Below the pieces are notes generated by a model. It was not told the DNA's origin and made no database searches. It saw nothing but the letters and a program-made list of their open reading frames with translations. DNA of 64,000 nucleotides, taken from Avena insularis (taxonomy: Eukaryota; Streptophyta; Magnoliopsida; Poales; Poaceae). How positions within the stretch are numbered: position 1 is the stretch's first letter; each line of letters starts with the position of its first letter. Location of the stretch: positions 333,675,211 to 333,739,210 of the forward strand of contig CM042696.1 of assembly GCA_023614405.1 (NCBI GenBank). Direction: 5' to 3'. Shown here one piece after another: positions 12,561 to 24,360 of this stretch. Position numbers and translations under genes: made by a program.

Positions 12561-13280
12561 CTAGTGGTCATGCTTGCACCATCATCCTTGACGCCAGTGG
12601 CGAGCCAGGTCGCTCCTCCGCGGCTCCCGCCCGCTTCCCTCATTACAGAGGGCCTCCAGCTACCGCATGCCGCGGCTTATGCGCAACCGTCATAGCTCGA
12701 GGCAGACCTAGTTGTTCAGCCTCCAACGAGCTCGATCTCGCTGGTCCTCAACCCGTGTAGGTATCATCAAGATGGGTGGACGCGTGGTGGGGGACCTATG
12801 GCTCCGGAAAGGGAATTCAGGCAGGCGCCGACCGGACACAACTGCTGCCAAAATCAGCGGTGCGGGTACTGGCCATTAGATAACAGGACTGGTCTGCATA
12901 TGACAAGATAGGGGAAGGACGATAGCGGTGATACCTGGTAAAATAAATTCCATGGAGAGGTCAGCAACGCCGCGATGCCGACCACCGCGAAAACCCTAGC
13001 TCCGTCGCCATGAACAAATAGCCAAAAAAAAGGAAGACGGCCGACCTCACGACGCTGCCATGGGAGGCATGGCTGAGGAGAGGAGGGTTAGAAGGCGAGG
13101 CCAGCTTATTTGAAGACGCGGCGTCACCATCGCCATTGGGACATCGCCTCAATTGCCTCCATGATCGCAGATTTCTCCTGGAGGGGAAAAGGGGGAGAGG
13201 AATAGAGGATGAAAATGCAAATATTTTTTTACCAACACTTGTTTTTTTCACAGTTCGTAAAGTACGCAACCGCTGCGTCT
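12561..13280 (-). other. GC-rich block, possible 5' region of a lost minus-strand gene
   Basis: Base composition changes abruptly to GC-rich. On the minus strand, 13269-12961 is open for 102 codons (MRTLRTVKKTSVGKKIF...) and contains the 5'-UTR-like 'gagctagggttttcgcgg'. There is no recognisable domain and no downstream exon that I can join to it. It could equally be the GC-rich part of a retroposon. Confidence 0.25.
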
Positions 13281-13718
13281 TGGGATCGAGGAGCGTGGGC
13301 CCGTTTGCATATCATAGTAGTTTTCATCAGCCCAAATGGACAAGCATGATAGCTTTTACCCAAGATCCTACGGATAGAAATGTGCGTGTGGTAGTTGTCT
13401 CAGGAGGCTGGGTTGCCACCACGCTTAATCTATAGAATAATTCCAGCTAGCGGACATGTATATATGCTACCTGTTTCTATGTTTATCTGTTAAGTTCAGT
13501 GTTTCTTTGAATAGTAGGTGCACGGGGCCACATAGGTTGTATTATTTGTTAGGGATTCAATATCGTGTACTTTGCTATATCCGTGCTACCAAAAAGCTCT
13601 ATATTGCATTGATTTATGTGCAAGTCTGCAGGTACATCTCCGAAAACATGATAGAAAATTATTCCTAGGAGTTTTACGACTACTTTGTTGATGTTGTGTG
13701 TGTACCTATAGACTGTTT

Positions 13719-13763
13719 TTTCTCGAAAAGGGGATATAACCCCGGGCTCTGCATCGGCACATC
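13719..13763 (-). mobile_element. Very short LINE tail insertion (about 45 bp)
   Basis: On the minus strand this reads as a short GC-rich segment ending 'ccccttttcgaga' plus an A run, like the extreme 3' end of a grass LINE. It is flanked by 'cctatagactgttt' (13705-13718) and 'cctatagattgttt' (13764-13777), a 14-bp target-site duplication with one mismatch. It is an extreme 5' truncation and codes for nothing. Confidence 0.65.
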
Positions 13764-14313
13764 CCTATAGATTGTTTATTTGATTTAGGAGTATGATAAG
13801 GCTAAGTCAAACCATATTATTTTTAGGATCAGGTTTGAACATACACATATCAAAACATCTAGGTAGTACTTATGTTCCACTAGCATATTTATTCAGATTC
13901 TACAGAAAACCAAAGATCCAAGAGTATAAAGAGATGTATGTGCTTACTGCCTATTATCACGATTCTGGAATTTTTCTTTAGAAGTATAGAATGAGGAAAG
14001 TATACACACATTTGTGTCACTGTAGCTTCATATCTCCAGTCAGACATTCTGTTTTTAGTTTTACTGGAACAATATCGTATTGCAATTAGCCATTTTGTTG
14101 TCTTCCAAGGTCAGAAGAACGACCGAACAAACAACAAGAACCAAGAATAAATACTTACTTCCTACCACCGTCTAGCAAACCATAAAGATGAAGGTGGGTA
14201 GTTAGGTACATGATTATAGTGTTCACCCAACTTTACTTTTGAGCACTAAGACTTATATTATTACAGTCTTTAGACCACGAGATCCTTAGGGAAAAACAAA
14301 ACACAAACATAAG

Positions 14314-14499
14314 TGATGGATTGCGGAATATAGATTGTATTGATATTGCAAGAGGTGATTACATTGAAAGAGCCCTTGGGCTGTTTATATAGTACTAGAA
14401 GACTTGGGGAGTAAGAAACCTAATAGAGATAGAATCCTAAACTACCAAATATAGTAATCCTTGATATACCGTACTACAAAACTGTGGTATACTCTAACA
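14314..14499 (-). mobile_element. Short LTR (about 186 bp), minus strand
   Basis: Read on the minus strand, it begins TGTTAGAGTATACC, has 'ctatataaacagccc' as a TATA region, and ends near 'gcaatccatca'. This TG...CA layout is typical of copia-type LTRs of the Angela/Hopscotch kind, although it is unusually short. On the element's upstream side is a 13-G tract (14500-14512), placed as a polypurine tract would be, so this would be a 3' LTR. I did not find the matching 5' LTR. Confidence 0.5.
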
Positions 14500-14512
14500 C
14501 CCCCCCCCCCCC
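14500..14512 (-). other. G13 tract acting as polypurine tract
   Basis: Thirteen C on the plus strand directly abut the TGTTA end of the minus-strand LTR at 14499. Its position fits the plus-strand priming site of an LTR element, though a pure G run is unusual for this role. Confidence 0.4.
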
Positions 14513-15880
14513 ACGTAGTCGGATCGGTAGTGACGTGAATAGTAGGAGCGTCGCGGACAGTCCGACTAGAGCATCATCCGATGTCATGGGCTGGAGAGGA
14601 TGCCTATGGATACCGATGTCGATATAGCCTGGAGTGGGGCGTTGTAGTCGTGGTCGTTGGTGCCGTTGGTGATGTAGTCTCCATTGATAAAGTCGGTGAG
14701 GTTGATGTTGTCGTGGTGTTGTGGTCGATGTCATCATTGAGCCTTGGATAAATTCGCCGTAGTAAATGAGATAGACATAGCTAGAATTGGAGTCGTTAGG
14801 GTAGGAGACACGCCGTGCAGAGCTTTTCAAACTCGGGAGCGCGCCGGGGATGAAGGCACGTGTCGATGGTGCCAATATCGGACGTACGAAGATAGGGACC
14901 ATCACGAGCCATGTCAGCCAAAGTCGGAGGGAGTAGCAGAGGAGGGCTCCGTGTATGGTTGGTTGCGTGTCGTATGCGCCAGAGTAGACGAAGTGGTTGC
15001 AATAAGAAAATTGAGCACACGCGGTGCAAATCAAAAAGATTGTGATTCTGGCGGTGAGGTCGTGGTGGATGGAAATAGCGAGGTGGTTGTCGATGCTGAT
15101 CAGGCTGTAGCATTAGTAGATGTCGGGGATCCAACCCTTTTATCCATCCACATGCAGGAGCCTTTTGCGATGTTGAACAAGAGGTTGTAGATGTCGGGGA
15201 TCAAACTCGTTTTATTCATCTACATGTAGGAGCGCGGAGACGCAGAATCCGTTGGCATTGACAAAGACCTTGATTGGTGGTGGCGGCGATGATGCGGCGA
15301 TGTTGTTGGTGTAGATGGTTATCGACGATGATGACCACGGGTGATGAATGTGCATCCCTTTGTTGACGGCGAGGCACGTACTCTGGGACGTGCATCCCGG
15401 TTGATGTTGGCGAAGACGGGTCGACGTGGTGACGACGTTAGGACAGAGCTGCCGACGCAGAGCGTGAAGGTGTCCCTTGGGGCATCGCGCGAAACCTCCT
15501 TAGCATGTTCGTTGACGATGATTTTCCGGAGATGAGTCGATGCCGAGGTTGGAGTAGAGGCGTGTGATGAGGACATGTAGCGACGGTTGGTGGGCGATGC
15601 GATCCGACCTATGATCGGCGAAAGAAGAAGAAACGCCTATCAAACTGTCGGTGAGAAATTTTGGATGAAATCTATTGGATCTAACCTAGGAGTTCGCAGC
15701 CCCCGGCGATGTCGTCGATGCACCGCTGGAGAGGAGATCCCAGAACAAAGGAACAGCTGCCCTTCAGCTGATGTCGTCGACGACAAAGGCACCGTCGAGA
15801 CTAGCCGTCCAGATTTCGCCCCTACAAGATGCAGCACCGGCGCGTCCACACCGCCGACCTCAACAACCTAATTGTGTTGA
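14513..15880. other. GC-rich body upstream of the short LTR; no recognisable protein
   Basis: Both strands have medium open frames (for example 14744-15190 plus and 15034-14474 minus), driven by GC-rich trinucleotide-like sequence (gtcg/cgac). None resembles Gag, protease, reverse transcriptase or integrase. A 46-bp segment is tandemly repeated with drift (about 15117-15162 and 15188-15233, both starting 'tagatgtcggggatc'). By position it may be the interior of a non-autonomous LTR element, but I cannot show that. Confidence 0.3.
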
Positions 15881-16600
15881 AACATAGATAAAAATTACAT
15901 ATGATATGGAATACTAAACATCAATTCGATCTATCTTACCACACTTAAAATGCACGACATAGTCAGACTCTAAAGAAAATATAGAAGTTGTAGATGTTCG
16001 AGCAATATACCGAAACTTCGTAAATTGATTACTGATAAATTACTGATAAGACCCAAATCATGTCTCCTACATTAGTGCTAACATGATTTCCATGTGAAAA
16101 CAAAGTCTAACATGATTCCAGTATTAGTGCTAATGAATCTTGAGAACCGTTTGAATTCACTATGTTTTACTATGCACAATCACTACACTACTGGTGTCCT
16201 TCTGTCTGTATAGTATACCTTCCTACTTTGAAGGTGTTACTAAAAAATGGAAATAACAATAATGAGTAAGCCATTTTAAGGTGTTAATCCTTGAAGAATC
16301 TCATGGATTAAACCTACATCTTGAGTCATGTCTTGGTTATGCCAAATGCGGCAGTGGCGCGACGGTTCATCTATATGGAATAAAAGAAGAACTGATCAGC
16401 AAAGTTTATACATGCCACCGAAATCAAGGTCTTTCTACTATCGACTTCTTGAGTACCAGGGTACCACTTGGTTGCTAACAGGTGAATCTGTCAATGCCTC
16501 ATGTTTCTAAGGTCAATAAATGTTAGTCATCGATGACAATATGGATAAACTTGTGGTTAATATACTGTCCCGCTTCCGGCCTAGGCGCCAGTGGCACACC
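15881..16600. other. Intergenic, no gene seen
   Basis: AT-rich sequence. A CACTA-like string 'cactactggtgtcc' occurs at about 16190, but no matching inverted end was found. Short repeats of 'ctaacatgattcca/tcc' lie near 16077-16130. Confidence 0.5.
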
Positions 16601-16657
16601 GGGTCTCTAGTTAAAGAAAACATTGTAAAACTTAAACCAAATCCTAACTAGAGACCC
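16601..16657. repeat. 13-bp perfect inverted repeat (hairpin)
   Basis: 'gggtctctagtta' at 16601-16613 and its exact reverse complement at 16645-16657 are separated by 31 AT-rich bases. The arms are flanked by GC-rich sequence and abut the decayed coding region at 16690-17214. Such hairpins occur near the ends of some grass DNA transposons, so this may mark an element terminus. Confidence 0.6.
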
Positions 16658-16689
16658 AAGGGGCGGTAGAAGCTGATGTACTGGCCATC

Positions 16690-17214
16690 ACTCGTCAGCT
16701 CATCGATGGTTGCATCCCTCGTTGTTGCCGTCACTGCCATACTACCCTCTGGAGCCGGCCTTATCGTCGTTGGCGGAGGCGAGGTCGATGAAGTCCAGCA
16801 CCGCGGCGAGCGTGTGCCCCATCACGTCCCACTACCACTAGAGCTTGTGGAATGTCATGTTCCCGTTCGCCGACGGCGGGCCATTTCCGTTGTACCTGGC
16901 AAATTCCCTCTCCCGACACTCCTAGAAGAAGGCATTTTAGGTAAAGTTGTCGCCGGGATCCCACCCGGGATCCTCGTGCTGCTTCGACGTGAGCTCGTTG
17001 TAGTAGTGCAGGTGGATGGCGGCCACCCGAGTCACACTACGTTGTTCCTACTGGATCAGAATGCCGTCGTGGCTCAATATCCACTCGCTGGGGCAGCGGA
17101 AGTCGGCGAAACCAGGTAACTTACCTCCTAGAGGGAGTGTGTCTCCTAGTCCATCACGTAGAGGTTGTCGGACCCGTTGGCGGCATCACCGTCTCCCTCA
17201 TATCTCTCGGCCAT
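16690..17214 (-). pseudogene. Decayed coding region, transposon-associated type
   Basis: On the minus strand an ATG at 17214 begins MAERYEGDGDAANGSDNLYV and soon meets stops. Further along, another frame reads ADFRCPSEWILSHDGILIQ, stop, then EREFARYNGNGPPSANGN and MGHTLAAVLDFIDLAS with further stops. The order 'tryptophan-rich start, R-x-YN-GPP-N, (G/T)LxAVLD' reminds me of hypothetical proteins annotated in rice transposons, but I cannot name a domain. At least five stops make it non-functional. The GC-rich base composition contrasts with its surroundings. Confidence 0.4.
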
Positions 17215-17639
17215 GGCGGGGAAGGGGATTGGGATGAACGATGACGAGAGACAAGAATGTGAACAATGGCGTCGCGCGGTCCTACCTATAGCGTCGAGAA
17301 AAAAGACGAGAACGAGCGGTAGGAAATGGCCGGAACGAGCGGTGGCACGTGATAAAAGGCTGTTGTGCGCCCCTCGATGGCATGATTCTGTGAGCTTGTG
17401 GGTCGTCGTCACCTTTTGCATTTCCTTTTAGTGGTTTTGTCCTTTTCCTCTTTGGCCACTTTGGGTCTCAGCGGTCATCCATCCACACATAGAAAATGTT
17501 GTCACGGTTTAGACTTGACGCTGAACATGCCAATTGCTTCACGTTCCTACACTGATGTAGGACATTTTTCTCTGTTTTAAATAACCGAGGCGAGCGATAT
17601 CCAGCGGGGTGGTTGGATTGCGAGAGTGAATAATGTGAC

Positions 17640-18722
17640 CTCTTCAACGGTTAAGCCATGCTAATCTCCCTCTGAATGAGTTACAGTTCATTTTTTTTTC
17701 GAAAATTTCACCTATCTATTAATAATCATCAATAGTAGTACAAAAAGTCTAAAAGTAATAAAAATTACAAATAAGTCGATGGACCACCAAATAAGACTAC
17801 AATATTAGCAAGACGGCAAGACGTGTCATTCCTCGTCTCCCTCCATCACCAGAGCCGGGCAAAGCTTATCGTAGTAGAGCTTGTTGTAGTAGACAGACGG
17901 AAAGTCGTCGTGCTAAGGTCCCAAAGAACCAACGCACTAAAGCAGCAATCATCGCCAATGATGATATCAGTAGATTGGAAGAAACTGGTCTGAAATTAAC
18001 ACGAAAAACGACTAGATCCCAAGAGATCAGCCGGACACACGACACCACGCGCCCTCCATCAGCACTAGGCGCACCACCGGGCGAGGATAGAACGGGGAGG
18101 ACTTTATTCTGACTTCGGGATATAGCCGTCGCCTCAACATACCGAAAAAGACACAAGAAAATAACCTAAACGAAGAAAAAAAACCCATGGTCCGCCACAC
18201 CTCCAAGACCCTAAGAGCATCGGAGACGGAGCGGATCCATGGCATCACTGGCGGAGGGAAGAAACCTAGATAGGTTTTTCACGGGAGCCGCACGTACCGG
18301 TTCGGTTAAAGAGTTACAGTTCATTGCATAGATTCCACAAGAAAGCAACTACCATGTGATTGAAAGCGGGTGCACGTTATCTATACTAATACAACAGTCT
18401 TCCTAAAAAAGTCTACAACAATTAGTTTTAGAAATATACCCTCAGATTCATAATAAGTTTCGCTAATTTAGCACTATGACCTTGTGAACTGTTAAGCAAG
18501 GCTAATCTCAAAGAGTTACTGTTCGTTGCATAGTTTTCACAAGAAAGCAATTACCATGTGATCGTAAGAGGATGCACGACATATATAGCCAGGTATTACG
18601 GTCTATACTAATACAACAGTTTTTCTATACTAATACAACAGTTTTCCTTGGAAAAAATTACAAGAATTAGCTTTAGGAATATACCACTACGATCCATAAT
18701 AAGTTGCACTTATTTAGCACAG
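17640..18722. repeat. Local tandem duplication (about 200-bp unit), one copy split by a retroposon
   Basis: 17640-17691 plus 18325-18475 match 18478-18722. Shared words include 'gttaagc.a.gctaatctc', 'gagttac.gttc.ttgcata', 'ttaccatgtgat' and 'ctatactaatacaacagt'. The first copy is interrupted by the element at 17692-18310. Near 18601-18645 'ctatactaatacaacagtttt' is itself repeated. Confidence 0.7.
17692..18310 (-). mobile_element. LINE-like poly(A) retroposon, minus strand
   Basis: A 619-bp insertion is flanked by the 14-bp direct repeat 'gagttacagttcat' (17678-17691 and 18311-18324). The plus strand begins with a T run followed by 'cgaaaatttcacc', the look of a grass LINE 3' end read backwards. 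The tandem copy at about 18513 gives the uninterrupted target. The GC-rich 5' portion has no recognisable domain. Confidence 0.75.
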
Positions 18723-19180
18723 AACTAAATCAGTGTCGGTCCCGCGGATTCATGGGTACCCGGTTCGACGGGTTTCAGACCAGGTGCTCCCGCTGCTGCC
18801 CCAGTACAAACTCGTTACTTAGAGAAGGTGCCTAGAGACAGTTTATTCCTAAAATAGAACAACTGGTTGTGTTCAGCAACCTCCGACGGTCGTTATTTTG
18901 TAACTGCCTCTAACAACAGTCTCAGACGATTAAAAATAAACACCGTCTCTAGTACTACTTTCTCCTCAGGCAGACGAAATGAAATAACTATCTCTCTCCT
19001 TTTTGGAGGTGGTTACATATTATGGCCTCCTCTAACATTATTGTAACCTCAGCCGGTGAAGAATTCAAACCGTGTCTAAAACGTACCTAAGACGGTGGCA
19101 TATTGCGCACAATTCTAATATTTTTTCACTGCGGGCGGTTAAACAAAAGAACCGTCTCTAAATATAGTTGAGACAGTGTC
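18723..19180. other. Intergenic with repeated 'gagacggt/accgtctc' words
   Basis: 'accgtctcta', 'agacggtggc', 'gagacagtgtc' and similar words recur on both strands between about 18890 and 19180, and resume after the retroposon at 20793. Such subterminal words are typical of CACTA-type DNA transposons, but I found no pair of terminal inverted repeats. Confidence 0.35.
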
Positions 19181-19192
19181 ATATTATGTCCG

Positions 19193-20780
19193 CTGGAGGC
19201 TCACGAGGCGACCCCAAATCAGTGAACCCTAGATCTCTCTTCCCGTTCCTCTCCCCATGCCGCCGCCGGCCACCGGCCGGCCCATGGCGGCGGCGCGGCC
19301 TCTCCGCTGCCTCGTCCTCTGCCCAACGACTCCCTCACCAGCTCTCGCACCCTATTCAGCGCAGGCGCCACTCGTTCTCGTTGTTCCACAGTGGACGCCA
19401 TAGACAGGACCTCGTTGAGGAACGATGACGGTACGGATGGTAGGCATCCCTCGGCGCCGCTGCCGTTGAGCCGTTGACGGTCGTTGCTATAGACCAGGGT
19501 TGGGGACCTGAGACTGCCGAGTCGTGCTGATGCCGGTGGTATGCTCCAGATCTGGGCTGGTTTGTCGGGTCTTGGTAGTGCCGGCTGCGCCATCAAATCT
19601 GGGCTGGACATGCCCTGCCGTCCATAGTTCAGGTTTGTGCCTCTCTTGCCTATCGGGTTGGGAGCAAGCTAGTGGACTGGATCTGAGTCGTCTGTCACTG
19701 TGTGGTTGTTGATGGATGCTGGATGAGGTGTTGACTATTTGGAGGAGCATGGGTGCGGCAATAGGGGTGGCTGGTTGTGTGCTCGTGGCTCACCTCCCTT
19801 GAGGAGGTGGGTGAGGTTGGTTTCTCTCGGACGCCGGAGCAGCGGCTCTAGAAGGTAGGCACACGGTGTCCTGGCGGTGGATGCCGCTTCACGGGTGCAG
19901 GTTGGCTCTCTCGGTAGTGTGGACTTCGAGTGAGCCACATGGGAGGCGGTCGTGTGGTGGGGGTAGCCGTCATGGCTGCCACTTCCTAGATCCGGGGTTG
20001 TCTTCTTTGATCCCTACGACCTGACAACGACTTCTTGCGCTTGTGGTCTGGTGTGGGGGTGGTTTGGTTTGCTTGGACTCCGAGTGAAAGCTTAGCACGA
20101 CGGTGTTTGTGCTGGCAACGATGATGTTCTTGAGCGTCATTCTCCTTGTTGAAGGCGTTGTTGTGGTGTCTTGCTCCTTTCCCCATTGGCTCCGGGTGAA
20201 AATCTTTGGTCCGACTTCTGGACTGAGCGGCAACAACGCTCTGTGTCATGTCCTCCTTGGAGGCATCGTTTCATGAGTCATTGGTCCCCTCCAGCTGGTC
20301 GGTGTGGGTTTTCTTGGCAGATGGTGGTCACGAGACGCTTTGCGTAGTCTTGGTTTGCGGTGGTGTTGCTGATCGGAGTCTCTTCTTCCTTGGAGGTGAG
20401 GTTTTCAGGTCCCATCTATGCTCTAGGGTGAGCTTTTCTATCGCTTGACGGTCCGGCGCCTTTCGAGCCAGGGCAAGAGGGCAGGGGCCCTTTTTGACGA
20501 TAAGCAGATGATTCCTTGGCGACGACCGTCCTTTTTTTAAGTGGATGATGGCATCTTCTGTCAGTTCCTTGCCTACCATGTCTCGGCTCTTCTTCGTCTC
20601 ACCTGGCTCAACGAACGTTTCGGTGTACAAGGACTTCAGCTCAAGCTGTGCTTTCTTTCCTTTTTTATGTTTGCTTATGTTTTGTATTCCTTGGAAGTTG
20701 TTCTCCTCATCACCTTGTATCGATCGGCTGGTTGAGGCTTTATTAATTTAAAATCAGGCGTAATGCCTTCAGTTTAAAAA
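19193..20780 (+). mobile_element. LINE-like poly(A) retroposon, plus strand (1.59 kb)
   Basis: The insertion is flanked by the 12-bp direct repeat 'atattatgtccg' (19181-19192 and 20781-20792) and ends in a short A run after 'taatgccttcagttt', a tail seen on grass non-LTR retroposons. The start is GC-rich and leader-like, with 'gaaccctagatctctc' soon after the 5' end. No continuous frame covers the body and no endonuclease or reverse transcriptase motif is visible. It could be a processed, LINE-mobilised transcript or a non-autonomous family. Confidence 0.75.
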
Positions 20781-20792
20781 ATATTATGTCCG

Positions 20793-21369
20793 TCTCTAAT
20801 GCATGATCCAACTTAGATTCGTCCATGTTTCTGAGGTATCATGTGTGTGAATTTGATGTTAATGCAATTAGCAAACGGAGATCATGCACGAGTCCACCAC
20901 CCACGCATCCACACCCACGTGTCCACTCGAGCGAAACCTAACCGTCCCCATGTATATAGACCTGCTCGGCCTTATTGTGTCTCCCATATGCGTCCACTTC
21001 TCCCCTAATATGTCTAGTAAAAAACAATCTGCACCTAGGCATGCGTAGAAGCTCTTTCCACAACACCACCCTCCTCTTAGCTGCGCCATGAAGCGTACCC
21101 ATCATGGAGATGAGCTAGTGGTGAAGTCAATTTGAGGCGCAACAATTGGCCCTGCAGTCGTCACCGATGTGGTGGATCCGGCTTCTTCGGGCACACATGC
21201 CGCTCATCGCCGCGTCATCGCTACTTCGGGCTCCGTCTTGCCTATCGATGTGGCTGTCGAGTAGGAGGTGAACGCCAATGTCATGGTGCTAGTGGCAGAT
21301 CTAGATATAATGACCCACAGTTATATATTATAGGAAAGAGTGGATATGAAAATTATGATTGTGCATAGC
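20793..21369. other. Intergenic, no gene seen
   Basis: This continues the sequence interrupted at 19192. A GC-rich patch at 20868-21370 has short frames on both strands without domains. Confidence 0.45.
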
Positions 21370-22431
21370 ATGCATTAAAAAATTAAATTAAATTTTATTT
21401 TTTATAACCTATTTGAATATGATTCTAGTGAGGTTGCTAGCAACCAAAAGCTCATTGGGAATTGAGACCATATTCAAATACTAAACTTTGAATGATTTGA
21501 AAGAGTTCGGAATAGAATTTGACCTAAGTCAAACTTGAAAACCATTTAATACAATAATACTTAAGATAGAGTCTGGGAATTGATCCCAAACTCTGAGCTT
21601 GGGTAGTAGAGCAGCAAAACATGAATAAACTGATAGTATCAGAATTAAAACCTCACAATAAACATTTGGAACCCAACATATTTGTTAAGAAACTTGTAGA
21701 ACCGATCACCGATAGTTCCTAAGAACTGTCACAATATCCAAAATGAACCAGTAGCAAACTGGTAGTCATCTACCAGAAATCTCACCTTGATCTAACAGGA
21801 AAACCCAACCAATAGGAATACTAGTAACCTCAATATAAGACATTCAACCAAAGGAAAACCCCAGGCTCAGGATTCTAAAGAACAAGTAGAAATCCAGAAA
21901 AGTGAAACATCACCAATCAAAAATCTAATCCAATAGAAACTTTAAGAACTACTAAACATAAACAATCACCAAGGGGTTTCACAAGGCATTGAATTCTGCC
22001 AAGAACCCTAGAACTTCCATAAATTAAAACTTGATAGAACAAAATTGTAAACCAATCAAACTTCATAATAAGGAAATCTATGATCAATCATCAAAACAGA
22101 ATTGTCAGGGGACATGGATGAAAAGTAAATCAAATGCATCAAAAACAAATTAATAAACACCTGTCAAGTTCCAAGGACAGAACAATACAAAGGCTAAACC
22201 GACATGCTAGATTAGGCATATCTAAATGCAACCTCCTACACATAGAAACAAAAGGGTCACATGACAATTTTGGCATACACAGATAAGTTAAACCCCAGTA
22301 TGGGCTTAACCACCAAAAAACCCTTGACACCTGTGAATAGGTTAACCAACAGAGACGGTTGCACACACACAAGCCGGTGATTTGCCTAACTTTATGGCAT
22401 TAGTGTCAGCAGCACAACCACTTGGGAATAA

Positions 22432-22439
22432 TATAAATA
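22432..22439 (+). promoter_or_regulatory. TATA box candidate
   Basis: 'tataaata' lies in a GC-flanked context about 30 bp upstream of 'cccatatctcataactcac', a typical plant core-promoter layout. No coding region follows. Confidence 0.4.
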
Positions 22440-23915
22440 GAGGACCACCTGAGACCCCATATCTCATAACTCACAACTCGAGATTGGACCAAAACACACA
22501 CACTTAGTCTTTAGAAAAAAAATCTTAGAGAGAGAAGGGAGAGGCAGAGGAAGAACTCAAGAATAGGAGGAGAAGAGCCACAACAGCAGCTGCAGATCTT
22601 CATCGAGCCACTAGGAAGCTACAAAGGTTGTTAATTTGACCCTAGAGTAGAATAGTATAGAGTCCAATAAGAGAGATCATAGTATGAATTGCACCTAGTA
22701 TAAAAGAAAGGGGAGTATAATCTTTGCACTTCATCAAGGAAGAACACCACAGAAAAGTAACACTTTTAACTGGCACAAATAATAGCCATTAATAAGATGA
22801 AGATAAAAAATACACATTTAACCACCAAATTAAGAGCACCAAATCTTTGTCTCACCCCTCATCCCTAGACAAAGTCCCCAGACATGCCTAAGGATGAGAA
22901 GGGAGACAAGGAGTTAGAACTCTAATACCTACATAGAATTAGTAAGACAATACTTAACTAACACACTTACAGAACAAAACCTGAGTTAAAAGCTCAAGCA
23001 ACAATAGAAAGAAACTAAATAATTACCATTTCAATCAATTGAGTGAAAGATTTCACTACGAGTCTAGTAACATGCTAATCTAGAACTAATAGAGACAAAT
23101 ACTACTAGGAACCATGGTATTAATCCTCAAATGGAAGGATCAGTACCTAAACCCTGAAGAAAACTTACACTAGGATACTAATAGTATACTATTGACAACA
23201 CTATACTAAACCACAATCAATCTTAGCTAGCAAATGTAGCATGAAACCACTGAATATTCAGTAACCCAAAAATATTTGTTAACTGACAGACATCACAGTA
23301 GACAAAACTTTAGTAAAACATTAATCAAATCCTAAGACTAGATCACCAAGTCGAACCCTAGAACCTAAGTAACATCTAGAACATTCTAGAAATCCCTAGA
23401 ACCTACCCGAATAAGTAGAAGGACCATCACTATAATGTTATAGAGCATAAACCCTAAAAATCACCAGTATCCTAGAGCTAGAAAGGGAGAGAGAGGAGAA
23501 GAATAATGCCTACCTTCAGAAAGGATCAAGATCATGCTGACTGATTAGAGGAGGAAGAAGCAGTCATGGCGGTGGCTGGCGGCACAAAGGACTACCCCAG
23601 AGGGGTATCTCACTCTACATCGACCAGAGTAGCCATAGTAGTCGTAGTAGACGCCTATAAGTGCCATCTCCATGGCGGGGGACGCCGGAGTTGCGCCAGA
23701 ATTGAAGTAGATAGAGCACCACTAAAACCCTAGATTGGGTGAGAGTTGCGAGCAAGAGAGACAAATTGGCCCGGTAGAAAGGTAGAGTGGATAGAGGCGC
23801 GTAGTTTTAGTGGAAGAGTGATGGTGGAAGGGGTCGGAGAGGGCCGAGACAGCCATGCGACACAGTGACAACACGCAGTCGCCATCGCGAGAGCGCTAGG
23901 GTTAGAGTGAAGAGA

Positions 23916-23966
23916 CAAGAGAGAGAGAGAGAGCGGGCGAGAGAGAGAGAGCGAGAGAGAGAGAGA
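23916..23966. repeat. GA microsatellite
   Basis: Imperfect (GA)n tract with 'gcgggc' and 'gcga' interruptions. Confidence 0.9.
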
Positions 23967-24360
23967 TTGGGCCAGGTCAGGCTGGATTAGGTCCAGGAGT
24001 GGTTTTGACCACTTGGGTCTGACCAGTGGGCCCAGTTCATTAAGGGTATTTTGGTAATTTCACAAATACTTGTAACACCAATTAAATCATTAAACACACA
24101 TAATAACTCAGAGAAAATAGTTTTGTGTGTAGAAAAATTCAAGGAATCCAAAAAGTACTTTTTTGGGGATTCTTGCAAGCATTAAGTTTAATTGAATTTT
24201 TTAGTGATTAAAATAGAGTTTTAAAATTATTAAAAATTCATAAACATGCCTAAAAATTTAAAAAATCACAATAATTATGTAAAACCTGAATTTCATAAAA
24301 ATATGAAAATTCCAAAGTAAAATACTAATAATATCTTGTGGATTGTAATATATATCTATA

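Larger units (their letters stand above)
21370..24360. other. AT-rich block with LTR-like character
   Basis: About 3 kb without coding capacity. A plausible plus-strand promoter ('ataatataaatagagg' at 22429) is followed by a purine-rich leader. Further on are many 'aaccctaga'-type words and the GA tract at 23916. The tone resembles long gypsy LTRs, but I could not locate TG...CA ends or a second copy, so the identity is open. Confidence 0.3.

Noticed and set aside
16188..16205. CACTA transposon terminus 'cactactggtgtcc'
   Set aside because: No inverted partner was found within the window and no transposase is visible.
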